From NCBI RefSeq assembly GCF_903819335.1, contig NZ_CAIJDE010000063.1, forward strand, positions 124,001 through 188,000: DNA of 64,000 nucleotides, read 5' to 3'. The translations under genes were made by a program, and so were the position numbers. Source of the stretch: Flavobacterium panici (GTDB lineage: Bacteria; Bacteroidota; Bacteroidia; Flavobacteriales; Flavobacteriaceae). The notes under the pieces were generated by a model that was not told the origin of the DNA, did not search any database, and saw only the letters and a list, made by a program, of their open reading frames with translations. Below are positions 42,927 to 52,574 of the stretch, piece by piece; the stretch's first letter is position 1, and each line of letters starts with the position of its first letter.

Positions 42927-44540
42927 TTATTTTTTATGCGCATTTACCGCAGCAGCTACAAAATTCACAAAAATTGGATGTGGATTTGCTACTGTACTTT
43001 TGTATTCAGGGTGGTATTGTACACCAATAAAGAACGGGTGGTTTTCAAGTTCTACAATCTCTACTAATCCAGTATCAGGATTAACTCCAGAAGCTTTTAA
43101 ACCCGCTTTTTGCAATTCGTCTGCGTATTTATTATTGTACTCATAACGGTGGCGGTGACGCTCTGAAATCGTTGTTTCACCATAAATTCTGTGTGCCAGC
43201 GTATTTGGTTTAATATTACATTTCCAAGCTCCCAAACGCATTGTTCCACCTTTGTCTGTAACATTTTTTTGCTCTTCCATTAAACTCACAACCGGATGAG
43301 GCGTTTTCTCGTTCATCTCAGTAGAATTGGCTTCAGTGTAACCTAGAATATTTCTTGAATATTCGATAACAGACATTTGCATTCCTAAACAAATTCCAAA
43401 AAACGGGATGTTATTTTCACGTGCATAGCGAACTGCTTCAATTTTTCCTTCAATACCTCTTTCACCAAATCCCGGAGCAACTAAAACTCCGTCAAGAACA
43501 CTTAATTTCTCCGCAACATTATCAATATTAATGTGCTCTGAGTGAATAGAAATTACATTTACTTTAGTTTCATTTGCAGCACCTGCGTGAATAAATGCCT
43601 CTAAAATAGATTTGTAACAATCTTGCATTTCTACATATTTTCCAATCAAACCAATATTAACAGTTTGCTTTGGATTTTTTAATCTGCGTAAAAAAGTATT
43701 CCATGTTTTTAAATCCGGAGATGCTTTTTTAGGTAAATCTAATTTTTTCAAAGCCACAACATCTAATCCTTCTTCAAGCATTAAATTTGGAACTTCGTAT
43801 ATTGTTGAAGCGTCAATTGACTGAATAACCGCTTCTTTTTTAACGTTACAAAACAAAGCTAGTTTTTGACGTAATTCCTGAGATAATTCGTGCTCCGTTC
43901 TACAAACTAAAATATCAGCTTTGATTCCGCTTTCCATCAACGTTTTTACAGAGTGCTGTGTTGGTTTTGTTTTCAACTCACCCGCAGCAGCCAAATAAGG
44001 AACTAAAGTTAAATGAATAACAATTCCGTTATTTTCTCCTAATTCCCAAACCAACTGACGAACAGACTCAATATAAGGTAATGATTCAATATCACCTACA
44101 GTTCCTCCAATTTCAGTAATTACAATATCATAATCGCCAGATTTACCCAGCAATTGCATTCTGTCTTTAATTTCGTTTGTAATATGAGGAACAACCTGAA
44201 CTGTTTTTCCTAAAAATTCCCCTCTTCTTTCTTTTTCAATAACCGAAAGATAAACTCTTCCTGTTGTAACGTTATTTGCCTGAGAAGTAGGAACGTTCAA
44301 AAAACGCTCATAATGACCTAAATCTAAATCTGTTTCGGCACCATCATCTGTTACATAACATTCTCCGTGCTCATACGGGTTTAATGTTCCCGGATCCACA
44401 TTAATATACGGATCAAATTTTTGAATAGTTGTACGGTATCCTCTTCCTTGTAACAATTTTGCTAAAGATGCTGCAATGATCCCTTTTCCTAACGAAGAAG
44501 TCACACCGCCTGTAACAAAAATATATTTTGTTTGATTCAT
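42927..44540 (-). CDS. pyrG: CTP synthase
   Basis: 537 residues. The synthetase domain has TKYIFVTGGVTSSLGKGIIAASLAKLL (P-loop) and DGAETDLDLGHYERFL. The glutaminase domain has the oxyanion strand GVLVAPGFGERGIEGK, nucleophile Cys in FFGICLGMQ and the GVQYHPEYKS His/Glu pair. It forms CTP from UTP with glutamine in the cytoplasm. A -7-like element lies 39 bases upstream. Confidence 0.96.
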   Translation of the reverse strand: MNQTKYIFVTGGVTSSLGKGIIAASLAKLLQGRGYRTTIQKFDPYINVDPGTLNPYEHGECYVTDDGAETDLDLGHYERFLNVPTSQANNVTTGRVYLSVIEKERRGEFLGKTVQVVPHITNEIKDRMQLLGKSGDYDIVITEIGGTVGDIESLPYIESVRQLVWELGENNGIVIHLTLVPYLAAAGELKTKPTQHSVKTLMESGIKADILVCRTEHELSQELRQKLALFCNVKKEAVIQSIDASTIYEVPNLMLEEGLDVVALKKLDLPKKASPDLKTWNTFLRRLKNPKQTVNIGLIGKYVEMQDCYKSILEAFIHAGAANETKVNVISIHSEHINIDNVAEKLSVLDGVLVAPGFGERGIEGKIEAVRYARENNIPFFGICLGMQMSVIEYSRNILGYTEANSTEMNEKTPHPVVSLMEEQKNVTDKGGTMRLGAWKCNIKPNTLAHRIYGETTISERHRHRYEYNNKYADELQKAGLKASGVNPDTGLVEIVELENHPFFIGVQYHPEYKSTVANPHPIFVNFVAAAVNAHKK

Positions 44541-44578
44541 TCTGTTTTTGTTTGTAAGTAGTTGTGTAAAAAACTTGG

Positions 44579-44586
44579 CAAAAGTA
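44579..44586 (-). promoter_or_regulatory. Putative -7 element for pyrG
   Basis: On the minus strand TACTTTTG matches TAnnTTTG; a TTG at 44609-44611 could be the -33 element (spacing 22). The start codon is 38 bases downstream. Confidence 0.5.
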
Positions 44587-44756
44587 CAAATTTAATTAGA
44601 TAATTTATCAATTCCAGAATGAGATAATTTGCAAATTTTTAAACAGATTGATTACTTGGTTTTGTAATCGATAATTTTAAGCTTTTATTAGCAGTATTTT
44701 TAAGAAATATCTTTAAAATGGCTTTGACACTGTTACTCAATAATGTCAAAAATCAA

Positions 44757-45173
44757 TTATTTTAAGTCTTTCACCTGAGCACTATCCTTAATTATTTTTT
44801 CAGACTTGATTACAGAATCACGATGGCGTTTTATATCTGCTCTAATAGCTTCTACCTGACTTTTAGATACTTTATCTTTCACATAATCAGATTTAACAGC
44901 AAAAAAGATAGAAAAAAAGAGTATTAAAGGAATAAAAATCAATCCTGTTCCTAACACTAATGCTATTTTTGCAAGTTTGGCTGAAACATTTGCTCTTTTT
45001 GCTCGTGATAAACCAATCACTCCAAAAATTATTGCGAGAACAGCCAATACTATATAAGCTATTTTAAAAGCTAAATGTGGTACAAAAACAAAAATAAGTG
45101 CCAATACAGCCAGTATTATCGCATATCTGCCCTGGCTTTCTCCCGGTTTTGATTGTTGGGAATTGTTTTCCAT
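44757..45173 (-). CDS. Hypothetical small membrane protein
   Basis: 138 residues with three hydrophobic helices (about 17-35, 39-60, 71-92) and a charged, mostly helical C-terminal tail. The layout RYAIILAVLALIFVFVPHLA, AKRANVSAKLAKIALVLG resembles DUF4190-like small membrane proteins, though I do not assign a family firmly. It lies 135 bases after the end of the HlyD gene on the same strand; membership in that operon is possible but not shown. Confidence 0.6.
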   Translation of the reverse strand: MENNSQQSKPGESQGRYAIILAVLALIFVFVPHLAFKIAYIVLAVLAIIFGVIGLSRAKRANVSAKLAKIALVLGTGLIFIPLILFFSIFFAVKSDYVKDKVSKSQVEAIRADIKRHRDSVIKSEKIIKDSAQVKDLK

Positions 45174-45308
45174 TACTAGGTTTTTAATATTTACTGTAAA
45201 AATATAAAAACACTAAAAAGAAGTTAATATACTGAGACAAAGTTACTAACAATTAAAATAGTCTTTTTTTGACTATTGCTTTTGGATAATCAATTAATCT
45301 GTTTGAAA

Positions 45309-46634
45309 TTATTTTAATTTATATCTTAAATTATCAAAGAAACGTTCAATTAATCTTCTATCTTCAGTAATAATTTCTGCCGTTCCTTTTGCTTCGGCAT
45401 GGAAATTCAATTCTACACCATAATTTGTTTTTAAGCCAAACGGCAAATCAATATCTACGAGATAGGAATTAATTTTATTTTGATTATCAGATAATGTCTG
45501 TTGATTTGTTGCAAGTGATATTCTTTTTACCTTTCCTTTTATTGATCCATATTCATTATAAGGATAATTATTGAGTTTTATGATAACGTTTTGATCAACT
45601 TTAACTTTTCCTGAGCCATTCTCAGGTAAGTTTACCTGACCAATAATTTGGTTATTATCCGGTATTTTTTTAAATAATTCTTGTCCTGATTGTATGTAAT
45701 CGTTATTTTTAATGAAGTTTAAGAAATCAATTTTACCATCTATTGGAGTAACAAAAACATACATCCGTTCCCACTTTTTTATATTATCAAGTAAATCATA
45801 ATAGTTATTAAACATATTGATTATTAATTCTCTTTCCTTTATAGCCTTTTCAATAGCAATGACTTCCGATTTATTCTGAGCTTCCTTTATTTGATAATTT
45901 GTATTATTAATTTCTTTATCAATAGCATTATAATCAAGTTCGCTATTTGCTTTTGCAATTATTGAATGCTCAATATCTGCTTTAGAAGTTACGTTTTTAG
46001 AATATAATGTGGAATCCTTTTTAAAAAGGCTTTGAGAAGTTTGATACTTAATTTTTTGATTTTGAAAATCGCTTTTTAATTGAATAATTTTACTTGTCTG
46101 TAATTCTAATAACTTCTCATTTATTTGTTTTTGAAATTCATACGGTTGTTGAACTGTGTAGTCAAGATACTGGTACAAAGAATTTAAGAAGTTAAAATAC
46201 TTATTATTTATTTCTCCTAGTGATAAATTTTCTGGAAATAAATTACGGTTTTCTTTATAATTGACCTTATGTATATTTATTTTATGAAGAATAATGTTCA
46301 ATAATTGAACGTCTTTTAAATTTGCTTCATTTTTTATATACGCAATATATTCGCCCGTTTTTACAACGGCATTAGATTTATCTTGTAATAAAATAATATT
46401 TCCGGCTGTTGAAGCTATTAATTTAACTGGTGCTTGTTTTGTATTTATAACGATCTGACCTGATAATATTGAAGGGTATTTTATGAGCCAGCCGAATAAA
46501 AGCAGCAACAAAACTAACCCAATAGCTACTGCAGTAATTATAGTACCAAATTTGGTTGGCATTTTTTCAATTATCGAAGCAACTTCTTCAGTTCTATTTT
46601 CATTAAGCGTTTTATGAAATCCCTTATTAGCCAT
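45309..46634 (-). CDS. HlyD-family membrane-fusion (periplasmic adaptor) protein
   Basis: 441 residues. One N-terminal transmembrane helix (TIITAVAIGLVLLLLLFGWL) is followed by a long coiled-coil hairpin (about 120-280, rich in KSDFQNQKIKYQTSQ-like repeats). The lipoyl and barrel segments are visible in SILSGQIVINTKQAPVKLIA and YVFVTPIDGKIDFLNFIKNN. The C-terminal GVELNFHAEAKGTAEIITED is diagnostic. It would bridge the C39 ABC exporter to an outer-membrane channel. Its start overlaps the ABC gene stop by eight bases, so translation is coupled. Confidence 0.9.
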   Translation of the reverse strand: MANKGFHKTLNENRTEEVASIIEKMPTKFGTIITAVAIGLVLLLLLFGWLIKYPSILSGQIVINTKQAPVKLIASTAGNIILLQDKSNAVVKTGEYIAYIKNEANLKDVQLLNIILHKINIHKVNYKENRNLFPENLSLGEINNKYFNFLNSLYQYLDYTVQQPYEFQKQINEKLLELQTSKIIQLKSDFQNQKIKYQTSQSLFKKDSTLYSKNVTSKADIEHSIIAKANSELDYNAIDKEINNTNYQIKEAQNKSEVIAIEKAIKERELIINMFNNYYDLLDNIKKWERMYVFVTPIDGKIDFLNFIKNNDYIQSGQELFKKIPDNNQIIGQVNLPENGSGKVKVDQNVIIKLNNYPYNEYGSIKGKVKRISLATNQQTLSDNQNKINSYLVDIDLPFGLKTNYGVELNFHAEAKGTAEIITEDRRLIERFFDNLRYKLK

Positions 46635-48813
46635 TTACAGTATCTCCTATTTGTGTTTTTACTAATTGATAATAATGTCCGTTTTCTCTTGTCATCAGCA
46701 TATCATGATTTCCAATTTCTGTAATAAAGCCATTTTTTAAAACTATAATTTGGTCTGCTTTACGAATTGTACTTAATCTGTGTGCTACTACAATTACCGT
46801 TTTATCTTTAAAAATTTCTTCAAGCGCCATTACAATTTTTTGTTCATTTATAACATCTAAAGAATTGGTTGCTTCATCAAAAAACAAATAATCCGGATCT
46901 TTATATAATGCTCTGGCAATTAAAACACGCTGTTTTTGTCCACCACTCAAACCTCTTCCGTTTTCTCCCATCATAGTTTGATACCCTTTTGGCATAGCTT
47001 CTATTTCAGAGGCAATATTAGCAGCAGTTACCGCTTTTTTTAATCTTTCATAATCAATATTTTCATCATCTAAGACAATGTTATTTTGAATTGTATCGCT
47101 AAAAATTTTACCATCCTGCATAACTGCACCACAGCTTTCACGCCATTGCTTTAAATTAATATTCTGAATATTTAAATTCCCCATAGCTAATTCCCCATGA
47201 GTAGGTGTATATAATCTTAAAATAAGTTTTAATAAAGTAGTCTTTCCACTTCCGCTATCACCAACGATTGCTGTAACTTTACCTTTGGGAATCATTAATG
47301 AAATATTACTTAAAATATAATCCCCATTACGACTGTATTGAAAACTAACATTTCGCAAAAACAAGCTTCTATCTTCGGGAAGTTTAATACTATTGTTAGC
47401 ATCATTTTCTTCTTCATTTTCAAGTTCGTGTATTTCATTTAGTCTTAAAAAACTGATTTTAGCATATTGACCTGATTGTATGAAAGAAATAAACTGCATA
47501 ATTGGACCATTTAACATTCCAATTATAAATTGAGTAGAGATCATAACTCCAAATGTTATATCTCCTTTTATAACTGCTTTTGCACAATAAAAAGTAATAA
47601 TTAAATTAGTTAGCTGATTAATAAAGTGAGCACCTAGATTTAGTGTATTTGTAATACGCAATATTTTTTGATCAACTTTAAACAACTGAACTTGTAAAGC
47701 TTCCCATTTCCACCTTTTTTGCTTTTCATAATTATTGATTTTGATATCCTGAATACTTCCTATAGTTTCGACCCAATAGCTTTGATTTTTAGTATGTATA
47801 TCAAAATATTCCCAATCTAATTTTTTTCTAAACTGTAGGAAAAATAAAACCCAGCCAATAAATAATATACTTCCTATTACATAAATCAAACATAAAATTG
47901 GACTATAAATAAAGAGGATAATTCCGAATATGAAAAAGGTAAGAATAGAGAACAAAAAATTAAGTGAATTATTCATTATAAAATCACGAATACGTTCATG
48001 ATCTTGCGCTCTTTGTAAAATATCTCCAATTAGTTTATTTTCAAAAAATGTGATTGGTAATTTCATTAATTTAATGAGATAGTCTGAAATTAATGAAATA
48101 TTTATTCTTGAAGTAAGATGAAGCAAAATCCAATCGCGAATCATATTACTTAAAAGTATACTCACAATAATGGTAATATTCGCAATTAAAACAAGATCAA
48201 TAAAATCTAAATCGTTGGTTTGAATCCCAACATCAATAACTGCTTTTGAGATAAATGGCAAAAATGCCTGCAAAATTGTAACGATTAGCATTACTACAAA
48301 CAGGTTTATAAAACTCTTTTTGTATGGTGTAAAATAACCTAAGAAATTTTCGAATGTTTTGCGACGTTCTAATTTATCATTTATCGAACGTTGTTTAAAA
48401 TCAGCCATTGGCTCTATGGCTAAAACTGCTCCAGTTTTAGATTCTTTTAACCAACTATCTTTAAAATTTTCATGAGAGTATTTTAATAAGCCTTTTGCGG
48501 GATCTGAAACAAATACCTGCTTATGAGTTATTTTATAAACCACAACAAAATGATTATCCTGCCAATGTACAATACAAGGCAATGGAATAGTTTTTAAAGT
48601 ATTAAAATCTATTTTAATACTTTTTGTTCTTAAACTAATAGTTTCACATGCATCGCTAAGATCTAGAAAACTTACGCCTTCACGTGTAATACCGCATAAA
48701 TCACGTAAAAAAGGCAGGCTATAAAACCTGCCATAATACTTTGCTATTATTTTTATACAAGAAGGACCACAGTCTTTGGCATCGAGCTGATACTCGTGGG
48801 GAAAATTGAACAT
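46627..48813 (-). CDS. Peptidase-containing ABC exporter (C39 domain, PCAT type)
   Basis: 728 residues from MFNFPHEYQLDAKDCGPSC; the upstream 30 codons of the longer frame are atypical. The N-terminal C39 cysteine peptidase has Cys15 in DCGPSC, His in WQDNHFVVVY and Asp in VFVSDPAKG. Six transmembrane helices (about 165-430) and an ATPase with GDSGSGKTT, LSGGQKQRVLIARAL, YLFFDEATNSLD and VAHRLST follow. This class trims double-glycine leaders and exports the cargo in one step. The upstream gene 49448-50800 encodes just such a leader, so I take it as the substrate. Confidence 0.93.
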   Translation of the reverse strand: MFNFPHEYQLDAKDCGPSCIKIIAKYYGRFYSLPFLRDLCGITREGVSFLDLSDACETISLRTKSIKIDFNTLKTIPLPCIVHWQDNHFVVVYKITHKQVFVSDPAKGLLKYSHENFKDSWLKESKTGAVLAIEPMADFKQRSINDKLERRKTFENFLGYFTPYKKSFINLFVVMLIVTILQAFLPFISKAVIDVGIQTNDLDFIDLVLIANITIIVSILLSNMIRDWILLHLTSRINISLISDYLIKLMKLPITFFENKLIGDILQRAQDHERIRDFIMNNSLNFLFSILTFFIFGIILFIYSPILCLIYVIGSILFIGWVLFFLQFRKKLDWEYFDIHTKNQSYWVETIGSIQDIKINNYEKQKRWKWEALQVQLFKVDQKILRITNTLNLGAHFINQLTNLIITFYCAKAVIKGDITFGVMISTQFIIGMLNGPIMQFISFIQSGQYAKISFLRLNEIHELENEEENDANNSIKLPEDRSLFLRNVSFQYSRNGDYILSNISLMIPKGKVTAIVGDSGSGKTTLLKLILRLYTPTHGELAMGNLNIQNINLKQWRESCGAVMQDGKIFSDTIQNNIVLDDENIDYERLKKAVTAANIASEIEAMPKGYQTMMGENGRGLSGGQKQRVLIARALYKDPDYLFFDEATNSLDVINEQKIVMALEEIFKDKTVIVVAHRLSTIRKADQIIVLKNGFITEIGNHDMLMTRENGHYYQLVKTQIGDTVNG

Positions 48814-48850
48814 TATTTTTTTGTAGATTTCAATTAAATTTATTCTAAAA

Positions 48851-49441
48851 TCATTTTTTATGTGAGGGATACATACTGTCCATAACCTTCTTAGGCATAA
48901 CATCTTTTAGTCTTTTTCTATATAAAAATGTATTCGGATCTTCCCACCATCTCGTGAGATTAGCTCTTAAATGAAAATTATAAATAAGTAACTCTTCATA
49001 TCTTCTCTTGTAGATCATTTGCTCAATTCGAAGAAAAGCTTTATCATCGATTCTATATTCTCTATAATTAACACCATAAGAGGCACTCCACATAAATTCA
49101 GAAGCACTTTGATCTAAAACATAACTTTCTTTTAATTGATTTATTCCTGATCTAGCATCATCTTTAAAATGATTTTCGAATCCTATAATATTTAACTCTT
49201 CATCCATCACTCTAAATAAACTATCAATTTTATTTTTATAATCTACTTTTAGAAATTTTTTATCATAATCAATTTCATCAGAAGATATAAGTGAAATTAA
49301 ACTAAGAGTATCTGTAAATGACTCTGGTAAACCAATATCTTTTTTTAGTTCTGATATTTTATCTATTGATTTAATATCAGGATTTGTTTTTTTACAAGCC
49401 ACAAAAAAAAACATTATCATAATTGTATAAAAATTCCTCAT
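48851..49441 (-). CDS. Lipoprotein in the lysozyme-export cassette (possible immunity or assembly protein)
   Basis: 196 residues. The lipoprotein signal MRNFYTIMIMFFFVAC ends in a lipobox (FVAC, C16), then a charged helical domain with KKTNPDIKSIDKISELKKDI and SAFMWSASYGVNYREYRIDD-like aromatic stretches. I do not recognise the family. It starts six bases after the stop of the lysozyme gene and ends 37 bases before the exporter, inside a clear operon. A membrane-anchored periplasmic inhibitor is the usual partner of an exported muramidase, hence the immunity hypothesis; an accessory role in export is equally compatible. Confidence 0.7.
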   Translation of the reverse strand: MRNFYTIMIMFFFVACKKTNPDIKSIDKISELKKDIGLPESFTDTLSLISLISSDEIDYDKKFLKVDYKNKIDSLFRVMDEELNIIGFENHFKDDARSGINQLKESYVLDQSASEFMWSASYGVNYREYRIDDKAFLRIEQMIYKRRYEELLIYNFHLRANLTRWWEDPNTFLYRKRLKDVMPKKVMDSMYPSHKK

Positions 49442-49447
49442 GTTTTA

Positions 49448-50800
49448 CTATTTTAGACCTAACTTTTTCAATTCTTCTTTTGCTTGTTCTGGTGTTACAG
49501 TTCTTCCATAAATAAATGCTTGAGCTTCAAAATACCTTCTATCTTGGAGCCCTCCATCAACTTTATTAAGATAAGAGTTTTCCATAATTTTATTTGCAGC
49601 TGCAACACCTCCCGATTTCATTGCTTCAAGAACTTGATGTGTTAAAGTTCTGTTTTCATTACTCCCAGGACCACCATTATAAGTCATATCAACTAGAGCA
49701 AAATACTGGCTTCTGTTAAATTGCCCTGTTAAATCCATATTTTCCATTTTCTGATTTAAAGCATTTTCCGCTGATATAACATCTTGTGCCAAAAAAGTAA
49801 CAGCTTGATCAAAAGTTATTGATTTTGGATCAGTCGATTTTATAGCTCCATCGTGCAATTTATGTCCAAACCCAATAGTAGTATGTTTGGCTTTATTACT
49901 ATCTAAATCATAAACGTTCAAAGATAAATTCTCATATAAAGCTATTTCATACAAGCCCTCCGCATTCAATTTCATAGTTGGTTGAAACATATTACCGTAA
50001 TTATGTTCTTTTTTTATTGGGTCATAATCAACAATAGATTTATGAGCCATCTCAGAAAATTTAATTTTAGTAAGAGAGTCCAGAACTTCTGTTTTTGTAA
50101 AAGTTGTTAACACCGCTTTTGTACCATTTATAGCTCCTCCCTGCCCGCTACTAGTACTGTTAATATGAAGTATCCCATTATCATAAACTACTCCTTGTGG
50201 AATTGTACTTGGTCCTTTGTAATTATTAACTACAGGAACTTCATTTAAAACTATGCCTGGCAGGTTGTTATTATTTATTTCTCTTCCACCAGCACTAACT
50301 TCTCTATTGAGAAAATCATACATTTGATTATTTGTAACATTTCCATTGTTAGCATTTAAAAAACCTAAATAACGACTAATGGCAGTAGGATCGTTTGTTG
50401 TTCTACTTCCATCAGAATTTAATATCCATCCACCATTATTGTAATTATAGTTATAGCTAGAATTAGAACTAAAACTAGATGTCGATGAATTTAAATTATT
50501 TATTCCTAAAGTATTACCAGTATAAAAAGGTGATCCCGGATAACTACTTTCTCCAGCACCTGTTATGGAACCACTACCATAAACACCGCCGCCTACAGCA
50601 TTTGCTCCTCCAAACCCACCGTAATTACTTCCAGTAAAACTTGTGTTGAATGGATTTGTACTAAGAGCTGGACCAGCTCCCCCACCAAGACCAGAACCTG
50701 CTGTGCCTCCTCCGCCAGAACCTCCAATAATTTCTCTCATTCCATCTCTTTCCAACATTCCTGCGATATCAGAAAATTTAATTTTTTTAGTAGTTTTCAT
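49448..50800 (-). CDS. Double-glycine-leader protein with C-terminal GH24-like lysozyme domain
   Basis: 450 residues. The N-terminus KFSDIAGMLERDGMREIIGG ends in G26-G27 and matches the double-glycine leaders of Bacteroidota natural-product precursors cleaved by C39 exporters. Residues 28-150 are a low-complexity Gly/Ser/Asn/Tyr stretch. After a linker, residues about 283-432 look like a T4/lambda-type lysozyme: E290 in ALYENLSLNVYDLD, TTIGFGH (307-313), LAQDVISAENALNQ and QYFALVDMTYNGG. The Asp normally following the Glu is shifted (D298 or D300). The likely role is export of a peptidoglycan muramidase. I know of no named equivalent. Confidence 0.82.
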   Translation of the reverse strand: MKTTKKIKFSDIAGMLERDGMREIIGGSGGGGTAGSGLGGGAGPALSTNPFNTSFTGSNYGGFGGANAVGGGVYGSGSITGAGESSYPGSPFYTGNTLGINNLNSSTSSFSSNSSYNYNYNNGGWILNSDGSRTTNDPTAISRYLGFLNANNGNVTNNQMYDFLNREVSAGGREINNNNLPGIVLNEVPVVNNYKGPSTIPQGVVYDNGILHINSTSSGQGGAINGTKAVLTTFTKTEVLDSLTKIKFSEMAHKSIVDYDPIKKEHNYGNMFQPTMKLNAEGLYEIALYENLSLNVYDLDSNKAKHTTIGFGHKLHDGAIKSTDPKSITFDQAVTFLAQDVISAENALNQKMENMDLTGQFNRSQYFALVDMTYNGGPGSNENRTLTHQVLEAMKSGGVAAANKIMENSYLNKVDGGLQDRRYFEAQAFIYGRTVTPEQAKEELKKLGLK

Positions 50801-50878
50801 AAGTTTAAAAGTTTTATAGTAGTAAATTACATTTAAATAATATTTAATTAATATTATTTATATTGTTAAAAAAAATTA

Positions 50879-52456
50879 TCAATCATAATTTAATTTTATT
50901 GTTTTAGCATGAAGACCCAGTTTTATTCTACCAAAAATCAACTCTTCAAATTCAGAATAATTCTTGTGTAATTCATTAGCCTCAAAATTTTGTTTTAGTT
51001 CATCTAGTAGTTCTCTAATCGTTTTCGATATTTTTAGAATATCCAAAATGAGTATATCTAATAAATCAACATACAAAAGTGAAAATCTATTTTGGTCACA
51101 CTCTGGAACTATTAAAGTTGTAATAAACGCAGCCGATTCTTCAAGTTTAATAATTTCTCCTTCTTTTTTTACTTTTTGTTTTTCAATAAAAGAACTCCAA
51201 TTATACTTGCTTTCAATTTTCTGATAATCATTATCTCTTATTACTTTTTTATTATAAATTCCAATAGTGTCTTGAAATAAATCTTGAAAATAAAAGCTAG
51301 CTTTACAATCACGTGCGTATAAATAATCCTTAGAAAGTAAAAGAAAATCTTTTCTAAGTATCGTATTTATTTTTGAATTAAATATTTCAAAATCTATAAA
51401 TTGGCTTTTGTTTAAATTAAAATTTCCTAATTCTTTTTTGAGATCTCGTTTGAAATCGAAATTTAATGAGGTTATAGACTCTCTTTCAACTTTTAGACTC
51501 TTATTTATTAGACAATTGTATCTTTTAACCAAACACACTTCATCTAAATCATCTAAATTATAATAGTTCTTAAAAAGCGGCAATTTGTTCTTTTTAAATA
51601 AATCAATTATTCTATAATAGTACTCAGGATAATCTTGTCGAAGTCGATTAGCCATTTGTTTACAAACAAAATCATTTCGCTTATAACTCCCCAATAAATG
51701 TAAATAATGCTTTTCATAAGGAACTCTTCCAAAATCACCAAAACCTTTATATTGATTGTCTCCAATTGTTTCCGGCAAAAGAACATTTACTTTTTTATTT
51801 TGTTTCTTTGCCAAACAGTAAAAAAGATATTGTTCAAAAAAAATATTGAAATTTGAAACATTTATTTTAGAAAGATTCAATATATTTTTTCCTACAAAAT
51901 CAAAAGATTTCGATGCATATTCTTTAAAGAATGAAATATCATTACCTCCAAATATTCCTGCATTATAAGCTAAAATTGGGTTTTTAGATTTTCTCTCCTC
52001 TCGAATTTCATCTGGGAAGAAGTTTAATGCAGATTCTAAAGAGATCATTATTTTTTCATAATAATCCGTAGCTGCTTCCATATTTTGGGCAATTAAGTTT
52101 CCCGATAGTAAAGTATCTTCGAACTTTTTCCAAATAAATACATCTCCATCCACATGCAGAAAAGGTTTTTCTTGTTGTGAATAAGCCATTATTTTAGGTA
52201 AAGCCCAAAGCTGAGGATGATAAATGTTTAAAAAATCAAGATTACATTCAACATCAGTATAAGGAAGCTGCAAAGTATCAACCAACATCTTTGCAGAAAC
52301 ACTATCGCTATAGAGAATTAATTCTGGATAATATTGTTTTAATTGTAAACAACTCAACGACCAGGACATTAAGTTATATTCAGGAGAAAGCCAGCCCGAA
52401 TTTGAGGTTAATAAGCTTGATTTATTACATGTCCATGCGCTTTGAATTATCCTCAT
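50879..52456 (-). CDS. DUF6734 glycosyltransferase-like protein
   Basis: 525 residues with no signal peptide. The N-terminal half (MRIIQSAWTCNKSSL, GWLSPEYNLMSWSLSC, FLHVDGDVFIWKKFED) carries a DGD/DxD-like acidic motif after a strand and YNAGIFGGNDISFFKEY, as in GT-A glycosyltransferases with an NAG motif. It matches the DUF6734 family as I recall it, found near double-glycine peptide genes in Bacteroidota. The C-terminal part is Lys-rich and helical. It begins the cassette; a role in glycosylating the Ser/Asn-rich cargo is inference only. Confidence 0.7.
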   Translation of the reverse strand: MRIIQSAWTCNKSSLLTSNSGWLSPEYNLMSWSLSCLQLKQYYPELILYSDSVSAKMLVDTLQLPYTDVECNLDFLNIYHPQLWALPKIMAYSQQEKPFLHVDGDVFIWKKFEDTLLSGNLIAQNMEAATDYYEKIMISLESALNFFPDEIREERKSKNPILAYNAGIFGGNDISFFKEYASKSFDFVGKNILNLSKINVSNFNIFFEQYLFYCLAKKQNKKVNVLLPETIGDNQYKGFGDFGRVPYEKHYLHLLGSYKRNDFVCKQMANRLRQDYPEYYYRIIDLFKKNKLPLFKNYYNLDDLDEVCLVKRYNCLINKSLKVERESITSLNFDFKRDLKKELGNFNLNKSQFIDFEIFNSKINTILRKDFLLLSKDYLYARDCKASFYFQDLFQDTIGIYNKKVIRDNDYQKIESKYNWSSFIEKQKVKKEGEIIKLEESAAFITTLIVPECDQNRFSLLYVDLLDILILDILKISKTIRELLDELKQNFEANELHKNYSEFEELIFGRIKLGLHAKTIKLNYD

Positions 52457-52574
52457 GATTTATTACTTATGCTTATCGCAATGTAATAACATGTTTTTTA
52501 AAAAGAATCCACGATACGTCTAAAAAACAACAGAATAAGGTTTATTTGAAAAACAAAAAAAATAAATACTTAAA

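Noticed and set aside
45309..52456. Interpretation of the export cassette as a conventional small bacteriocin or lanthipeptide locus
   Set aside because: No short precursor peptide or modification enzyme such as LanM, LanB or a radical-SAM protein is present. The only double-glycine leader is on the large lysozyme-like protein.
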